Of a stretch of DNA of 64,000 nt, positions 1 to 10,076 are shown one piece after another. The first letter of the stretch is position 1. Each line of letters opens with the position of its first letter. Under the pieces are notes generated by a model. It worked only from the letters and a program-made list of their open reading frames with translations, did not search any database and was not told the origin of the DNA. This DNA comes from JBGPHT01 sp041484525 (GTDB lineage Bacteria > Acidobacteriota > Terriglobia > Bryobacterales > Bryobacteraceae). Where the stretch lies: positions 27,600-91,599 of the forward strand of contig JBGPHT010000008.1 in assembly GCA_041484525.1 (NCBI GenBank), in the 5' to 3' direction. The position numbers and the translations under genes are program-made.

Positions 1-1658
1 ACCTCGCGCGCCTCCGCCGGCAGCCCGAACGAGATGTTCGAGATGCCGAGGACCGTCTTCACGTACGGCAGATTCTCCTTCACCAGCCGGATGCCTTCGA
101 TGGTCTCGACCGCCGCCCCGATGTAGTTCCGATCGCCCGTGGCGCACGGGAACACCAGCGGGTCGATGATGATGTCTTCGATCGGAATGCCGTACTTTTC
201 CGTGAGCAGCTTGCACGACCGCTCCGCCACCGCCAGCTTCCGCTCGCGCGTGAACGCCTGCGCCTGCAGCGGATCTTCGTCAATCGAGCCCACCACCAGC
301 GCCGCGCCGTACTGCTTCGCCAGCGGGCACACGCGCTCGAACTTCTCTTCGCCGTCCTCCAGGTTGATCGAGTTGATGATGCTCTTCCCCTGGCAATACG
401 CCAGCGACAACTCGAGCGCCGTGGGATCGGTGGTGTCGATCATGATCGGCGCCTTAATCTTGTCCACCAGCTTCTCGTAGAAGGGCTTGATGTCTTCCCG
501 TTCGTCGCGGTCGGTGGATTGCAGGCAGACGTCGATCACGTGTGCGCCGTTCTTGACCTGACGGCGCGCGATCTCGGTGGCCTCTTCCCACTTCTCCTCC
601 GCGACCATGTTCTTGAACAGGCGCGAGCCGATCACGTTGGTGCGCTCGCCGACAATCAGCGGGCGATTGCTTTCCTCCGCCTCCACCAACTCGATGCCCG
701 AGTAATACGCCCGGTGCCGGGTCCCCGGTATGGCACGCGGTTTCTTCCCTTCCACCATCTGCACGATGGCGCTGATGTGCGCGGGTGTTGTGCCGCAGCA
801 TCCGCCGACGATATTCAACCAGCCGCGATCGATGAATCGCCCGAGTTGCGCCGCCAGCGATTCGGGAGTCTCGGGGAACTTGCCCTCGTGGTCCGGCAGC
901 CCCGCATTGGGATAACAGGAGATCCGGGACGTCGCCATCTCGTTCAAGGTTCGGAGATGATCGATCATCAGGTCCGGGCCGGTGGCGCAGTTCATGCCGA
1001 TGGCCAGCAGGTCGTGGTTGGCGATCGAAGCGCAGACGGCATCGATCGCCTGCCCGGCCAGCATGGCGCCATTGGGAAAGATGGTGACGGACGCTACTAC
1101 CGGGATATGGATTCCCAGATCGCGCCGCAGTTGATCGACGGCAACCAGCCCGGCTTTGAGGGCGCCGGTATCGAGGCAGGTTTCAATCAGAAGAAAGTCC
1201 ACGCCGCCCTCGACCAGGGCCTTGGCTTGCTCGTAGTATTGTTCGCGGAATTCCGCGAAGGTCGCGGTGCGGGTGACGTTGATGTTCTTAGTAGTCGGTC
1301 CAATCGAGCCGGCGGCAAAACGGGGCTTGGCCGCAGTCGAGAACTCGTCCGCCGCCTGGCGCGCGATTTTCGCCGCCGCGTAGTTCAGCTCGTACGCCCG
1401 GTCGTCGAGGTGGTTCTCGGCCAGCGTCGATCGGGCGCCGCCGAACGAGTTGGTCTCTACCACGTCCGCGCCCGCTTCCAGGTAGGCGCGATGAATGTCA
1501 AGGATCACATCCGGACGAGTCGCGTTCAGGATCTCGGGACAGTTCTCGCGGCCCAGATAGTCGGCCTCGAGAGACAGCGGCGCCTGGTGGATCATCGTCC
1601 CCATGGCCCCGTCGAGTACGAGTACACGTTGCTCCAGTATGTCTTCCAGTTTTGTCAT
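1..1658 (-). CDS. metH: Methionine synthase, cobalamin-dependent (5' part; 3' end lies outside the window)
   Basis: Reading the minus strand from the ATG at 1658 gives an open frame of about 552 codons that runs off the left edge. It starts with MTKLEDILEQRVLVLDGAMG, the N-terminus of the homocysteine-binding barrel. The zinc-site pattern GGCCGTTPAHI, where paired Cys bind the zinc that activates homocysteine, lies near residue 290. A pterin-binding barrel follows with IVGERTNVIGSRLFK and later MIDTTDPTALELSL. The protein transfers a methyl group from methyltetrahydrofolate to homocysteine through cobalamin in the cytoplasm. The cobalamin-binding and reactivation domains would be encoded beyond position 1 and cannot be checked, so a shorter two-domain variant cannot be excluded. 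Confidence 0.93.
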   Translation of the reverse strand, partial: MTKLEDILEQRVLVLDGAMGTMIHQAPLSLEADYLGRENCPEILNATRPDVILDIHRAYLEAGADVVETNSFGGARSTLAENHLDDRAYELNYAAAKIARQAADEFSTAAKPRFAAGSIGPTTKNINVTRTATFAEFREQYYEQAKALVEGGVDFLLIETCLDTGALKAGLVAVDQLRRDLGIHIPVVASVTIFPNGAMLAGQAIDAVCASIANHDLLAIGMNCATGPDLMIDHLRTLNEMATSRISCYPNAGLPDHEGKFPETPESLAAQLGRFIDRGWLNIVGGCCGTTPAHISAIVQMVEGKKPRAIPGTRHRAYYSGIELVEAEESNRPLIVGERTNVIGSRLFKNMVAEEKWEEATEIARRQVKNGAHVIDVCLQSTDRDEREDIKPFYEKLVDKIKAPIMIDTTDPTALELSLAYCQGKSIINSINLEDGEEKFERVCPLAKQYGAALVVGSIDEDPLQAQAFTRERKLAVAERSCKLLTEKYGIPIEDIIIDPLVFPCATGDRNYIGAAVETIEGIRLVKENLPYVKTVLGISNISFGLPAEARE

Positions 1659-1717
1659 AGAAACAGAGACGGGCTCCTTTGATTTTAGCAAGGCTGTGGA
1701 AGACGTATACTGGCCGC

Positions 1718-4001
1718 ATGAGCGACGCTCGCTTTGCTCTCCGCTCATTGGGCCGCACGCCGGCGTTCACCGCCATCGCGGTGGTCACGCTGGCGCTCGG
1801 GATCGGCGCCAACACCGCCATTTTCAGCCTGGTCCACACCGTGATTCTCAAGCCGCTGCCGTTTCGCGATCCGGATCGGCTGGTCGCGATTTGGGACACG
1901 TATCTGCCGCAGTACGAGAAGCTCGGCGTGTCGTCCGCCGAAGCCGAGGCCTGGCAGCAGCAGACGGACCTGTTCGCGGACTCCGCCTGATACCGCCACA
2001 TCGCGTACAACTTCGACCTCGTCACGCCGGGTGCGGAAGCAGTCGAAGTCCACGGCGCGTTTGCTTCCGATCGCTTCCTTCCACTGCTCGGAGTGGCGCC
2101 GGTCATCGGTCGCGCGTTCACCGCGGGCGAACCGCCGGCCTCGGTTATGCTGAGCGATCGATTCTGGCAATCCAGGTTCAAGCGCAGCCGCGACGTGCCG
2201 CGACGTGGTGGGCCGCGCGATTCGTCTGAACGACCAGGAGTTCACTGTCATCGGCGTGATGCCGCCCGATTTTCGTTTCCCCGACTGGGCCGACCTCTGG
2301 CTGCCGCCAGGCCCCCTGCTGGGCGACGAATCGACTAACCCGGTCCGGCACGCCAAGGGATGGATTGCGCGATTGCGTCCGGGCGTGACGCGCGAACAGG
2401 TGGTCGCGCGCGTCCACGAGATCGCGCTGCGCCTGGCAGCCGAGCGTCCCAAGACCAGCCGCGGATTTGGCGTGCGCGTCTACGGGCTGCAGGAGGACCT
2501 CGCGGCCAACATGCGGCCCGCGCTCCTGATGCTGCTAGGCGCGGTGGCGCTGGTGCTGCTCATCGCTTGTGCCAACGTGGCCAACCTGCTGCTCTCGCGC
2601 GCCAGCGGACGCACTCGCGAGATCGCGGTGCGCACGGCGCTCGGAGCCGGCGCGTGGCGATTGGTGCGCCAATTCGTAACGGAGAGCCTGGTGCTGGCAG
2701 GCGCGGGCGCCCCTCGAGACGGCCGTGCTGCTATTTCTACTGGCGGTGTCCGTCGCCACGGGCGTGTTATTCGGATTGGCGCCAGTGGTGCAGATTCTCC
2801 GCGTCGCGCCCGGCGTCGCGATGAAATCCGGAGCGCTGCCGGGCGGCGGCTCGTCCCGCGTGCGGAGCGTCCTCGTCGTCTTCGAGTTTGCCCTGGCGCT
2901 GATGCTCGCGACCGGTGCCGGAATTCTGGCGAAGAGTTTCCTGCGCCTGGTGCGCGTCGACCCCGGCTTCGATTCCCGCGGCATACTGACTCTCCGGCTT
3001 TCCGTCCCACCCTCGCGCGATGCGAGCGTGCTCTACCCGCGGATCGAACAGCGTTTGCTGTCGCTCCCGGGCGTCCGCTCGGTCGCCGTCGCCAACGCGC
3101 TACCGCTGATTGCGGACCGCTCTCTCGCCAGCCGCGTCAACGTGCCCGGAAGCCCGCTTATCAACCCCGACGCGCTGCCCGCCGCGCAGACTCGCTTCAT
3201 CAGTCCCGGCTATTTCGAAGCTATGGGATTGCCGCTGCGCTCCGGCCGCGCTTTCACTGCGCGTGACCTGAATCAGCCGGTGGCGATCGTCAATCAAACT
3301 ATGGCGCAGCGCTTTTGGCCACAGGACCCGGCCGGCCGCAAGTTCATCACGGGCGTCTGGGGCTCCACCCCCAGTTACTCGACCATCGTCGGAGTGGCCG
3401 CCGACGTGAAGCAGTTCGGCCTCGATTCGGAAGCGACCATGGACCTCTACTACCCGGTCCTCGCGCCCCGCTATCTCATCCTCGGGACGGCCGGCGACCC
3501 TCAGTCGCTCGCCGCCGCGGCCGAGCGCGAATTGCGCTCCATCGATCCCGGCATTCCCGTATCGGACATCCGCACGATGGACGCCATCCTGGCCGAATCG
3601 CCGGTCCCCGGCGCTGGACCATGGCGCTGCTGGCTGCTTTCGCCACACTCGCCGTAGTGCTGGCGTTGGTGGGAATCTACGGCGTCATGTCGTGGTCGGT
3701 GGCCCAGCGGACGCGCGAAATCGGTATCCGGATGGCGCTCGGCGCGGAGCGTACCCAGGTTCTGCGGATGGTGATCGGCCGCGGCCTAGTGCTGAGCGCC
3801 GCGGGACTCGCTCTGGGCCTGGCGGGAGCGTTCGCGCTGCGCCGCGTGCTGTCGTCTTTAGTGTTCGAAGTCAGCACGGCGGACCCCGCGACCTATGCCG
3901 TGGTGCCGGTGCTGATGCTGGGCGTGGCGCTCCTCGCCTGCTGGGTGCCGGCGCGCCGCGCCAGCCGTGTCGATCCCTCGATCGCGCTCCGATGGGAGTG
4001 A
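1718..4001 (+). pseudogene. Decayed MacB/FtsX-type permease (acidobacterial orphan-permease type)
   Basis: The frame opens at 1718 with MSDARFALRSLGRTPAFTAI, the usual N-terminus of long FtsX-like permeases without an ATPase gene. It is broken at least four times: an in-frame TGA at 1988-1990, a frameshift near 2200 (frame 2 to 0), a shift with loss of roughly 40-50 residues near 2710, and a shift near 3610. The pieces still read as periplasmic MacB-like core domains and two FtsX blocks (LIACANVANLLLSRASGRTR; VALLACWVPARRASRVDPS at the end). Neighbouring genes are intact, so real decay is more likely than poor sequence. An intact relative lies at 24830-27253. The natural substrate of the family is not known from sequence. 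Confidence 0.88.
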
Positions 4002-4074
4002 AAGAAATTTAATTCGCGGGCCGAAACGCCGGTCCGTTTCGGTACATCCATCTCAGCGCTATGCTGGAGGCAGT

Positions 4075-4905
4075 ATGAGACATTTCAGTCGTTCGGGGTT
4101 GATGCTACTCACTCTCGCGGCCGCGCTTCCCGCGCTGGCCGACACACAATTCCGCATCCGCAAAATGACGCGCGACGATGTGCCTTTAGGTAAGGGCCAG
4201 TGCGACATCCGGCTGCAGATCGATGGCGAAGCCGAGGTTACAGTGCGCGGCGACACGGTATCCATCCGGACCATCTCCGGCCGCGACGGACGCGACGATG
4301 GATCGGAATGCAACGCTCCCCTGCCTCGCGATCCGCGTAATTTCAGTTACGAAGTGCGCGAGAGCCGCAACGAAATCCGGCTCATCGCCGAACCGGCCGG
4401 ACGGGGTGACGCGGCCGTGGTCCGCATTCGCGATAGCTCCGGCGGCGAGGGCCGCTACCATTTCCGGCTGAGCTGGGAAATGGGTCCGGGCGGCGACCGT
4501 CCGCGCATCCAAGACGATTTTCCGCGGCGCGACAACGACCGGCCCGATCGCGGCGGCGGGTTCTCCTGGAACAACGTCATCCACTACAGCGGCTCGGGAC
4601 GCGGCGAATCGGTGATGAGCGGCGTCGGATCGCAGCGGCTGTTCAATGCCAATGTGGACATCGACCGCGGCGGGCGGATCCAGATCGCTTTCCGCACCGA
4701 TAGTGGCCGCTCGATTGCTTTCTCGGGCACGGTGATGGGCCAGGAGGGCGATACGATAAAAGCGGATGTCGCCGCCGACGACCGCTTCCTGCGGATGCGC
4801 GGCCCCATGTATCTCTCGCTCGACAGTCGCCGCAACATTTACCGAATCTCGTTTGAAGCCACCAATGGCCGCGACCGGCTGCGCTTGAACTGGGATCGAA
4901 GATAA
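4075..4905 (+). CDS. Secreted hypothetical protein, 276 aa
   Basis: The start at 4075 follows a GGAGGCAG ribosome site and gives a clean Sec signal peptide (MRHFSRSGLMLLTLAAALPALA, cleavage expected after ALA-D). A longer in-frame extension back to 3967 overlaps the upstream pseudogene and is not used. The mature part is polar, rich in Arg, Asp and Gly, with a linker full of RDNDRPDRGG around residue 150 and alternating beta-strand patterns on either side. It could be a two-domain beta protein of the periplasm or cell surface. No family is recognised and no catalytic motif is visible. It stands alone between the pseudogene and a second secreted protein on the same strand. Confidence 0.75.
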   Translation: MRHFSRSGLMLLTLAAALPALADTQFRIRKMTRDDVPLGKGQCDIRLQIDGEAEVTVRGDTVSIRTISGRDGRDDGSECNAPLPRDPRNFSYEVRESRNEIRLIAEPAGRGDAAVVRIRDSSGGEGRYHFRLSWEMGPGGDRPRIQDDFPRRDNDRPDRGGGFSWNNVIHYSGSGRGESVMSGVGSQRLFNANVDIDRGGRIQIAFRTDSGRSIAFSGTVMGQEGDTIKADVAADDRFLRMRGPMYLSLDSRRNIYRISFEATNGRDRLRLNWDRR

Positions 4906-5089
4906 CTGAGCCGGCCCGCGCGAAGATCGCGCGTTACTCAATGTGAGGCTCCTCGACGGATGGCTCGTGGCGCTGCTGGTGCTCTGTCTGGGCGTGCCGG
5001 CAGGAATCGCCATCGTCGGGAATATTCCGGCGGCTGAGCGGCCGGCATGGAACACCGCGGCTGCCCGAGCCATCCATTCTTTGTCCCTT

Positions 5090-6028
5090 ATGAGAACACT
5101 ATTACTCGCACTTGGAGCAGCCTTTTCTATTTCTTCCGCGTCCGCTGCGGATTACTTTCCGCTGCAGCAGGGCAACACATGGACTTATCAAAACAACCGC
5201 ACGGGACAGTCACTCACTGTGTCCGTCGGATCGCCCGTCGTGTTGAACGAGCGCGTGTATCACATGCTGCGTGGTTACCTGGAGCAACCGCTACTGGTGC
5301 GCATCAACGAGCGGAAGGACCTGGTTCAAGTGGACGAAGAGACCGGCCGCGAGCAGACGTTGACGTCATTCGCTCCGCTTGATTACACCTGGTGGGAAGC
5401 ACCCTCGCGTATCTGCCCGCAAGAGGGGCAGACGCTCGAACGCCGGGGCGTGCACGATGGACCTGCAGGTCCGGTTCAGGAGGTCCTCGAAATCAAGTAC
5501 CGCATCTTCGGGTGCGCCGATGTCGGCACCGATTCCGAACAGTATGCCGAGAATATCGGAATGCTGCGGCGGATCAACACCTCCATTATCGGTCCCCAGA
5601 GGCTCGACCTGGTGTATGCGCGCGTGGGCAATATTCAGATCGACGCGAGGCCGCACGCGAGCTTCACCGTCAGCGTCCTATCCACCCAACAATCTCAGGA
5701 CGTGACCGCACTCCTTCGCCTGCAGACGAACTCTCTGCTCGCACTGAAGCTGCTCTTCGCGACAGGCCAGGAATATGACGTAGCCGTGCGCGATGAAAAA
5801 GGTAACGTGATCTGGAAATATTCGGATGGCCGATTCTTCACGCAAGCTGAGCATGAAATCAGTGTGATCGGCGGTTGGTCGACTACCGTCCAGATACCGC
5901 GGTCGGTCCTGTCAGGCGGAAACTACGCGGTCCAGGGTTGGCTGACGACGGCGGGCCCGAACCCGCAGTTCGCGGCCACAATGCCTGTCACGATTACAGA
6001 TAGCTCAGAAGACGAACCGCACTTGTAG
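5090..6028 (+). CDS. Secreted protein with C-terminal BsuPI-like (intracellular proteinase inhibitor) domain
   Basis: The start at 5090 gives a signal peptide MRTLLLALGAAFSISSASA; an upstream in-frame start at 4943 would bury it, so the later ATG is chosen (312 aa). After the signal comes YFPLQQGNTWTYQ, a pattern common in secreted acidobacterial proteins that start with a 'flat text' beta domain. The last 110 residues resemble the BsuPI fold: SNSLLALKLLF-type strand, then YDVAVRDEKGNVIWKYSDG and a closing GGNYAVQGWLTT. In Bacillus this fold inhibits a serine protease; here it probably acts as a secreted beta-sandwich module of unknown partner. The last 24 bases overlap tail to tail with the TonB receptor gene on the other strand. 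Confidence 0.72.
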   Translation: MRTLLLALGAAFSISSASAADYFPLQQGNTWTYQNNRTGQSLTVSVGSPVVLNERVYHMLRGYLEQPLLVRINERKDLVQVDEETGREQTLTSFAPLDYTWWEAPSRICPQEGQTLERRGVHDGPAGPVQEVLEIKYRIFGCADVGTDSEQYAENIGMLRRINTSIIGPQRLDLVYARVGNIQIDARPHASFTVSVLSTQQSQDVTALLRLQTNSLLALKLLFATGQEYDVAVRDEKGNVIWKYSDGRFFTQAEHEISVIGGWSTTVQIPRSVLSGGNYAVQGWLTTAGPNPQFAATMPVTITDSSEDEPHL

Positions 6029-8989
6029 TTGGAACATCCGCGGCGGGTCGATGTTAGCGAACGCCGGGATCGCGTTCGTCGCCGTGCCGACGGCCACGAA
6101 TTGACCGAACGTCGGACTCGCTGTGCCCGTGTCGCCGTACGTCGTCTGCCCGCGGCCGAGGAAGTTCCCGTGGTTGACGAGATTGGATCCCTCCAACCTG
6201 AGTAGGACGGCCATGCTCTCTGTCCGCTTGATGCGACCCTCGATGAAGAGTGCCACGTCGGAGGTCGGAGTGCCGCGGAACGTCGACTTGCCGAGGACCT
6301 TGCCGTCAATGACGGGCCGGTCGTTGTTTGCGCCGTCGCCGTTGTTGTCAACGCCCGTTGTGGCATTGAACGGACGCGCGGACGCGAGCTGTGTCACGGT
6401 GCCGGCCGTGATGTTGAACGGAAACTGGTAGTGGAGCATGATGACCGCACGATGACGCTGATCGAGCAGGCTCGGTCCGCGTTCCACCTCGCCCAGCCGC
6501 GCGATGTTGCTCTCGTTGGGCCCAATGCCGTTGCCATCCGGTTCGCTGGTGTTGGTCGCCTTGGACAACGTGTAGCTGACCGAGGCATACATACGCCGGT
6601 TGCCGCGGTAGCTGACCTGCGTCTGCAATCCGTCGTAATCGGCGAGGCCGAGGTTCATCAACACGTTGACCTGGCGCACGCCGCCGTTGACCGGCAGAAT
6701 CGGACGAGTCGCATTGGCCGCGGCGACGGTCCTAACCTGTCCGGGCGCCGTGCGATCGATGGGCGACGGGGCGTTCAAATCGACCGTGCGGTCCAGGTCG
6801 GTCACGTGCTGGTGTACGTAGTCGCCCCCGACGAACAACCCCTTGAGCGCCTCGACCTCCGCGCCGATGGACACCACCTGGCTGCGGGGATTCACAAGCC
6901 GATTGGGGTAGTTCGGCAGCAGGTCGAAGTTCAGCCCGTACTTCGCGAACTGAGACTCGTAGAACGACCGCTGGCCCGCCCCGATCGTGATATCGCGCGC
7001 CGGCAATTGTGAAGCCGCCAGCGTCTTCGGATCGAACGACAGAGGGAGGCACGATCCCATCAGGCAGGTGGGGAAGCCGAGTTGTCCGGGAGTCGCGGTG
7101 TAGGTCGTCAATCCGTCCAGCCCGTTCACCAGGTAGCCGGCCACCGCATTGGATCGAATCTGCGTGTAATACATGCCGTAGCCGCCACGAATCGAAAAGC
7201 GCGAAACGCCCCCCGGATGCCAGCCGAAGCCGACGCGCGGCGCGAAGTCCTTCGTCGCGCCGGTCAAGGTCTGCCGGTCGTAGCGGAGTCCGACGTCGAT
7301 GGTGAGGTCGCGCCGCAGGTGGATGCTGTCCTGCACGAAGCCGGTATAGAGCCATTGCTTCAGCGTGTACCTGTTGATCCCGAAATCGATCGGCTGCGTG
7401 TAATTCTGCACGGCGGCCAGTGTCAATTGATCGAAGGGCGCCGTCGTCGTGTTCAAGAACGTGAACGTGCCGAGGATTGCGGTGCCGGGCTCGCTGCCCG
7501 TGCCGCCTGAGGTGTGATGGATCGCACTTCCGCCGAAGCGGACGTGGTGCATGCCACGCGACCACGTCAGCGTGTCCGAGAACTGCGCCTGGTGACCGAA
7601 GAGGTCGGAGGCGCGCGATTGTCCGATGGTGAACGGCACAGACCCGCTGCGCGTGTAGGTGGTGGAGAGGGTCTGAGCTTCCCAGCGCGTGACAGGATCG
7701 CCGTTCAGGTACGCAAATCGCGCCTCGTTGAGAAGATTCGCGCTGAGGACCGTAGTGTGATTGATCTGAGCCGTCCATGCCCGCCGCACGTACCTGCGCG
7801 CGACATTGGGCGCGTTCGTGCCGCCCACGGCGTCCTGCGGGTTGTCGTCGGAAAACCGATCGAGGTTCATTCGCACCATCAACGTCTGGCTCGACGTGAG
7901 CTTGTGGTCCAGCCGTCCGTCGAAGAGCGTCTGACGGTAGTGACCCGTGTAGTCGAGGTGGCCATCCGCCGGCAACAGAAACGACGGCAGCGTGTTCGAG
8001 AGGAACGCCGTTCGATTCTGCCGCGTGTAGTCGGCCGTGGCGAAGAAGAAGGTCTTGTCCTTGACGAGCGCCCCGCCGGCCGAGCCGGAGACCTGGCTCA
8101 GCTCATCCGGAACGTCCACCGGGTTGATAGCGGCGAGCGTGCTGGGCGTGACGCAACTCGCCACGGAGGGCGGACAGAAGCCCTTGGTCGAGAACGTCTT
8201 CGCCTGCATGCCATCGGGACGGTTCATGTACAGTCCTTCGCCGTGCAGGCCGTTGGTGCCGGACTTGGTGACGATGTTCAAGGCGGGGCCGGAGGTCCAG
8301 CCGAATTCGGAAGAAAACGCGTTCGAGAGCACCGTCATTTCCTGGATGGCGCCCAGCGGCACGGTGGCGATGGCCGTCTGGCGGCCCCACCCCTCATCGT
8401 TGTTCGCGCCGTCGAGCGTCACCGTGGTCTGACGGCGTCCACCAACGCCCGTGACGAAATACGTCGCGTTGACGAAGAGATCCCCCGTGCCCTTCGCCTG
8501 CCGAAACGCCGCATTGAAAAGCGGCAGCGTGGTCGCCTTGCGGCCGAGGATCGGCAGCTCGTCGATTTGCGGGCTGTCCAGCCGGCGGCCGATCTGCGAA
8601 TCCGCGCGCACGCCTTCGGCGGTGCCGTAGACGGTGACCTCCGCCTTCTCAGAACCCACGAAAAGCTTTACCTTCAGGGTCGCGGTCTCACCCGAGCGCA
8701 GCGTGATGTCCCTGAGATCTTCGTTGCCGAATCCTGTCTTGGACACACCGACCGTGTAGGTTCCCGTCAGCGACAGCGCCGGAATGGTGGCGCTCCCGTC
8801 GCTCCCCGAGACGGCCTCGCGCACGGCGCCGGTCGCGGTGTTCACCACCGACACTTTGGCGTCCTTCACGACGTCGCCGGTTTGATCGACCACGACGACG
8901 ATCATCGTCGCCGTGTTGGGAGACTGCGCGGCGGCAGGCGCGGCGATGAAGGCGAATAGCAAGACGGGTAACGCGGAAAGTCGAGACAT
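6005..8989 (-). CDS. TonB-dependent receptor with N-terminal carboxypeptidase-regulatory-like domain
   Basis: This 994-aa protein opens with a signal peptide (MSRLSALPVLLFAFIAAPAAAQ), then a beta-sandwich of the carboxypeptidase-regulatory type (VDQTGDVVKDAKVSVVNTAT, residues about 30-110). A plug domain follows (SPQIDELPILGRKATTLPLF; TVTLDGANNDEGWG), and then a long outer-membrane barrel ending in MFQLQVRFVF, with a terminal aromatic residue as expected for barrel assembly. It matches the Oar-like receptors that are greatly expanded in acidobacteria and import or bind large substrates across the outer membrane. The substrate cannot be read from sequence. No TonB/ExbBD or degradative gene sits beside it. 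Confidence 0.93.
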   Translation of the reverse strand: MSRLSALPVLLFAFIAAPAAAQSPNTATMIVVVVDQTGDVVKDAKVSVVNTATGAVREAVSGSDGSATIPALSLTGTYTVGVSKTGFGNEDLRDITLRSGETATLKVKLFVGSEKAEVTVYGTAEGVRADSQIGRRLDSPQIDELPILGRKATTLPLFNAAFRQAKGTGDLFVNATYFVTGVGGRRQTTVTLDGANNDEGWGRQTAIATVPLGAIQEMTVLSNAFSSEFGWTSGPALNIVTKSGTNGLHGEGLYMNRPDGMQAKTFSTKGFCPPSVASCVTPSTLAAINPVDVPDELSQVSGSAGGALVKDKTFFFATADYTRQNRTAFLSNTLPSFLLPADGHLDYTGHYRQTLFDGRLDHKLTSSQTLMVRMNLDRFSDDNPQDAVGGTNAPNVARRYVRRAWTAQINHTTVLSANLLNEARFAYLNGDPVTRWEAQTLSTTYTRSGSVPFTIGQSRASDLFGHQAQFSDTLTWSRGMHHVRFGGSAIHHTSGGTGSEPGTAILGTFTFLNTTTAPFDQLTLAAVQNYTQPIDFGINRYTLKQWLYTGFVQDSIHLRRDLTIDVGLRYDRQTLTGATKDFAPRVGFGWHPGGVSRFSIRGGYGMYYTQIRSNAVAGYLVNGLDGLTTYTATPGQLGFPTCLMGSCLPLSFDPKTLAASQLPARDITIGAGQRSFYESQFAKYGLNFDLLPNYPNRLVNPRSQVVSIGAEVEALKGLFVGGDYVHQHVTDLDRTVDLNAPSPIDRTAPGQVRTVAAANATRPILPVNGGVRQVNVLMNLGLADYDGLQTQVSYRGNRRMYASVSYTLSKATNTSEPDGNGIGPNESNIARLGEVERGPSLLDQRHRAVIMLHYQFPFNITAGTVTQLASARPFNATTGVDNNGDGANNDRPVIDGKVLGKSTFRGTPTSDVALFIEGRIKRTESMAVLLRLEGSNLVNHGNFLGRGQTTYGDTGTASPTFGQFVAVGTATNAIPAFANIDPPRMFQLQVRFVF

Positions 8990-9107
8990 AATCCTCTCAA
9001 TGCGGTAACACTAATCTACAGCCAAGAGTGGAATTACTACCAACGGTCGTAGGTGGGGGGGCTGCGAGCGCTGCCGGAGGCCAGGGGTATGTGGGCTCGG
9101 TGCTCAC

Positions 9108-10076
9108 CTAATGCATCAGGCGTTCGATCGCTCGATGCACGGCGTAGAGCGACGCCGGGCGCAGCAGCAGCGCGAGCAGGCAGGCGCCCACAGCCGCCCC
9201 GCACCACCATACTGCTTGTCCATGCCGGTTCCGGTCCACCGGCGGCGCCAACTGGAGCAATCGATCCACGCGCTCTTCCAGATCTCGCCCGTCGGCGCAC
9301 AGGCGAGTTTCGAGCGCGGTCCAATTGCCTGATCCCAATCGGGCCACCTGGACTAACGCCGCGGCCAGCGAGAGCGAGCGCTCCGCGTCGCCTGCCACCG
9401 CCCGATCGTCCGCGGCGAACTCCGCAAACCGCGCCCAGTGATGTTCCAGAAACGCGAAACCACCGTGCAACGGCGCGACGCCGGGCGCCATCAGCAGGCA
9501 CAGGCGCTTCAGATTGTCGCGCGCGTCGAGGTGCGCCCGCTCATGCCGCAACGCCGCCGCCAGTTCCTCATCGGAGAGCGCGCGCAGCACGCAGCGGGAG
9601 ACTACCAGGCGCGGATGCAGAACCCCGGAGAGGGCACAGAGCGGTGTAGCAGCTTCGATTACCCAAACCGGCAACCCTTCGGAAAGCCGCATCTCGCGTC
9701 CCGAGTGCCGCTGCCTGCGCAGGTACCGGAGCGACCGCGCAGCGCCGGTCACGCCGCGCGCGATCGACACCACCCATATCGTGAGCCCCAGCGACGCCAC
9801 CGCCAGCCAGGCGAGTCCGACATCTTCCATGCCAGCGTCGAGTTCGAACTTGAGGTAGCTCGGGACGCACAACACTGCCACGCCAAAAAGCGCCAGGCCG
9901 GCCGGCAGGAACCGCAGCGTCAGGAGCAGCCGTGCCGCCGAGGCGGGACGTAGCCGCGCCGCCAGGCGCACGGCGCGCAGAGCCAGCCACGAAACGATCA
10001 GCCCCAGAGCCGTGTGCGCCAGGAAAAAGAACGCCAGGCACACCGAAACCAGCCGCAAGTCGTAAGCGAGGATCAT
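9108..10076 (-). CDS. BlaR1/MecR1-type M56 membrane metallopeptidase
   Basis: This 322-aa membrane protein has hydrophobic segments near residues 7-30, 50-72 and 85-105 and a final one near 290-305. The zinc motif H178-E-R-A-H182 lies in a cytoplasmic loop, as in M56 peptidases. Members of this family sense a signal and cleave the BlaI/MecI repressor. The penicillin-binding sensor domain of true BlaR1 is absent, so the signal is unknown. The start codon overlaps the stop of the blaI-like gene by 4 bases, so the two are co-translated and form a sensor-repressor pair. No beta-lactamase gene lies next to them, so the target genes may be elsewhere. Confidence 0.9.
   Translation of the reverse strand: MILAYDLRLVSVCLAFFFLAHTALGLIVSWLALRAVRLAARLRPASAARLLLTLRFLPAGLALFGVAVLCVPSYLKFELDAGMEDVGLAWLAVASLGLTIWVVSIARGVTGAARSLRYLRRQRHSGREMRLSEGLPVWVIEAATPLCALSGVLHPRLVVSRCVLRALSDEELAAALRHERAHLDARDNLKRLCLLMAPGVAPLHGGFAFLEHHWARFAEFAADDRAVAGDAERSLSLAAALVQVARLGSGNWTALETRLCADGRDLEERVDRLLQLAPPVDRNRHGQAVWWCGAAVGACLLALLLRPASLYAVHRAIERLMH

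Noticed and set aside
1988..1990. In-frame TGA in the permease as a selenocysteine codon
   Set aside because: Although the organism has tRNA-Sec, the gene has three more lesions and the family has no Cys or Sec at this place.
7514..8959. Long plus-strand frame opposite the TonB receptor
   Set aside because: High GC creates antisense frames; the minus strand has signal peptide, plug and barrel motifs.
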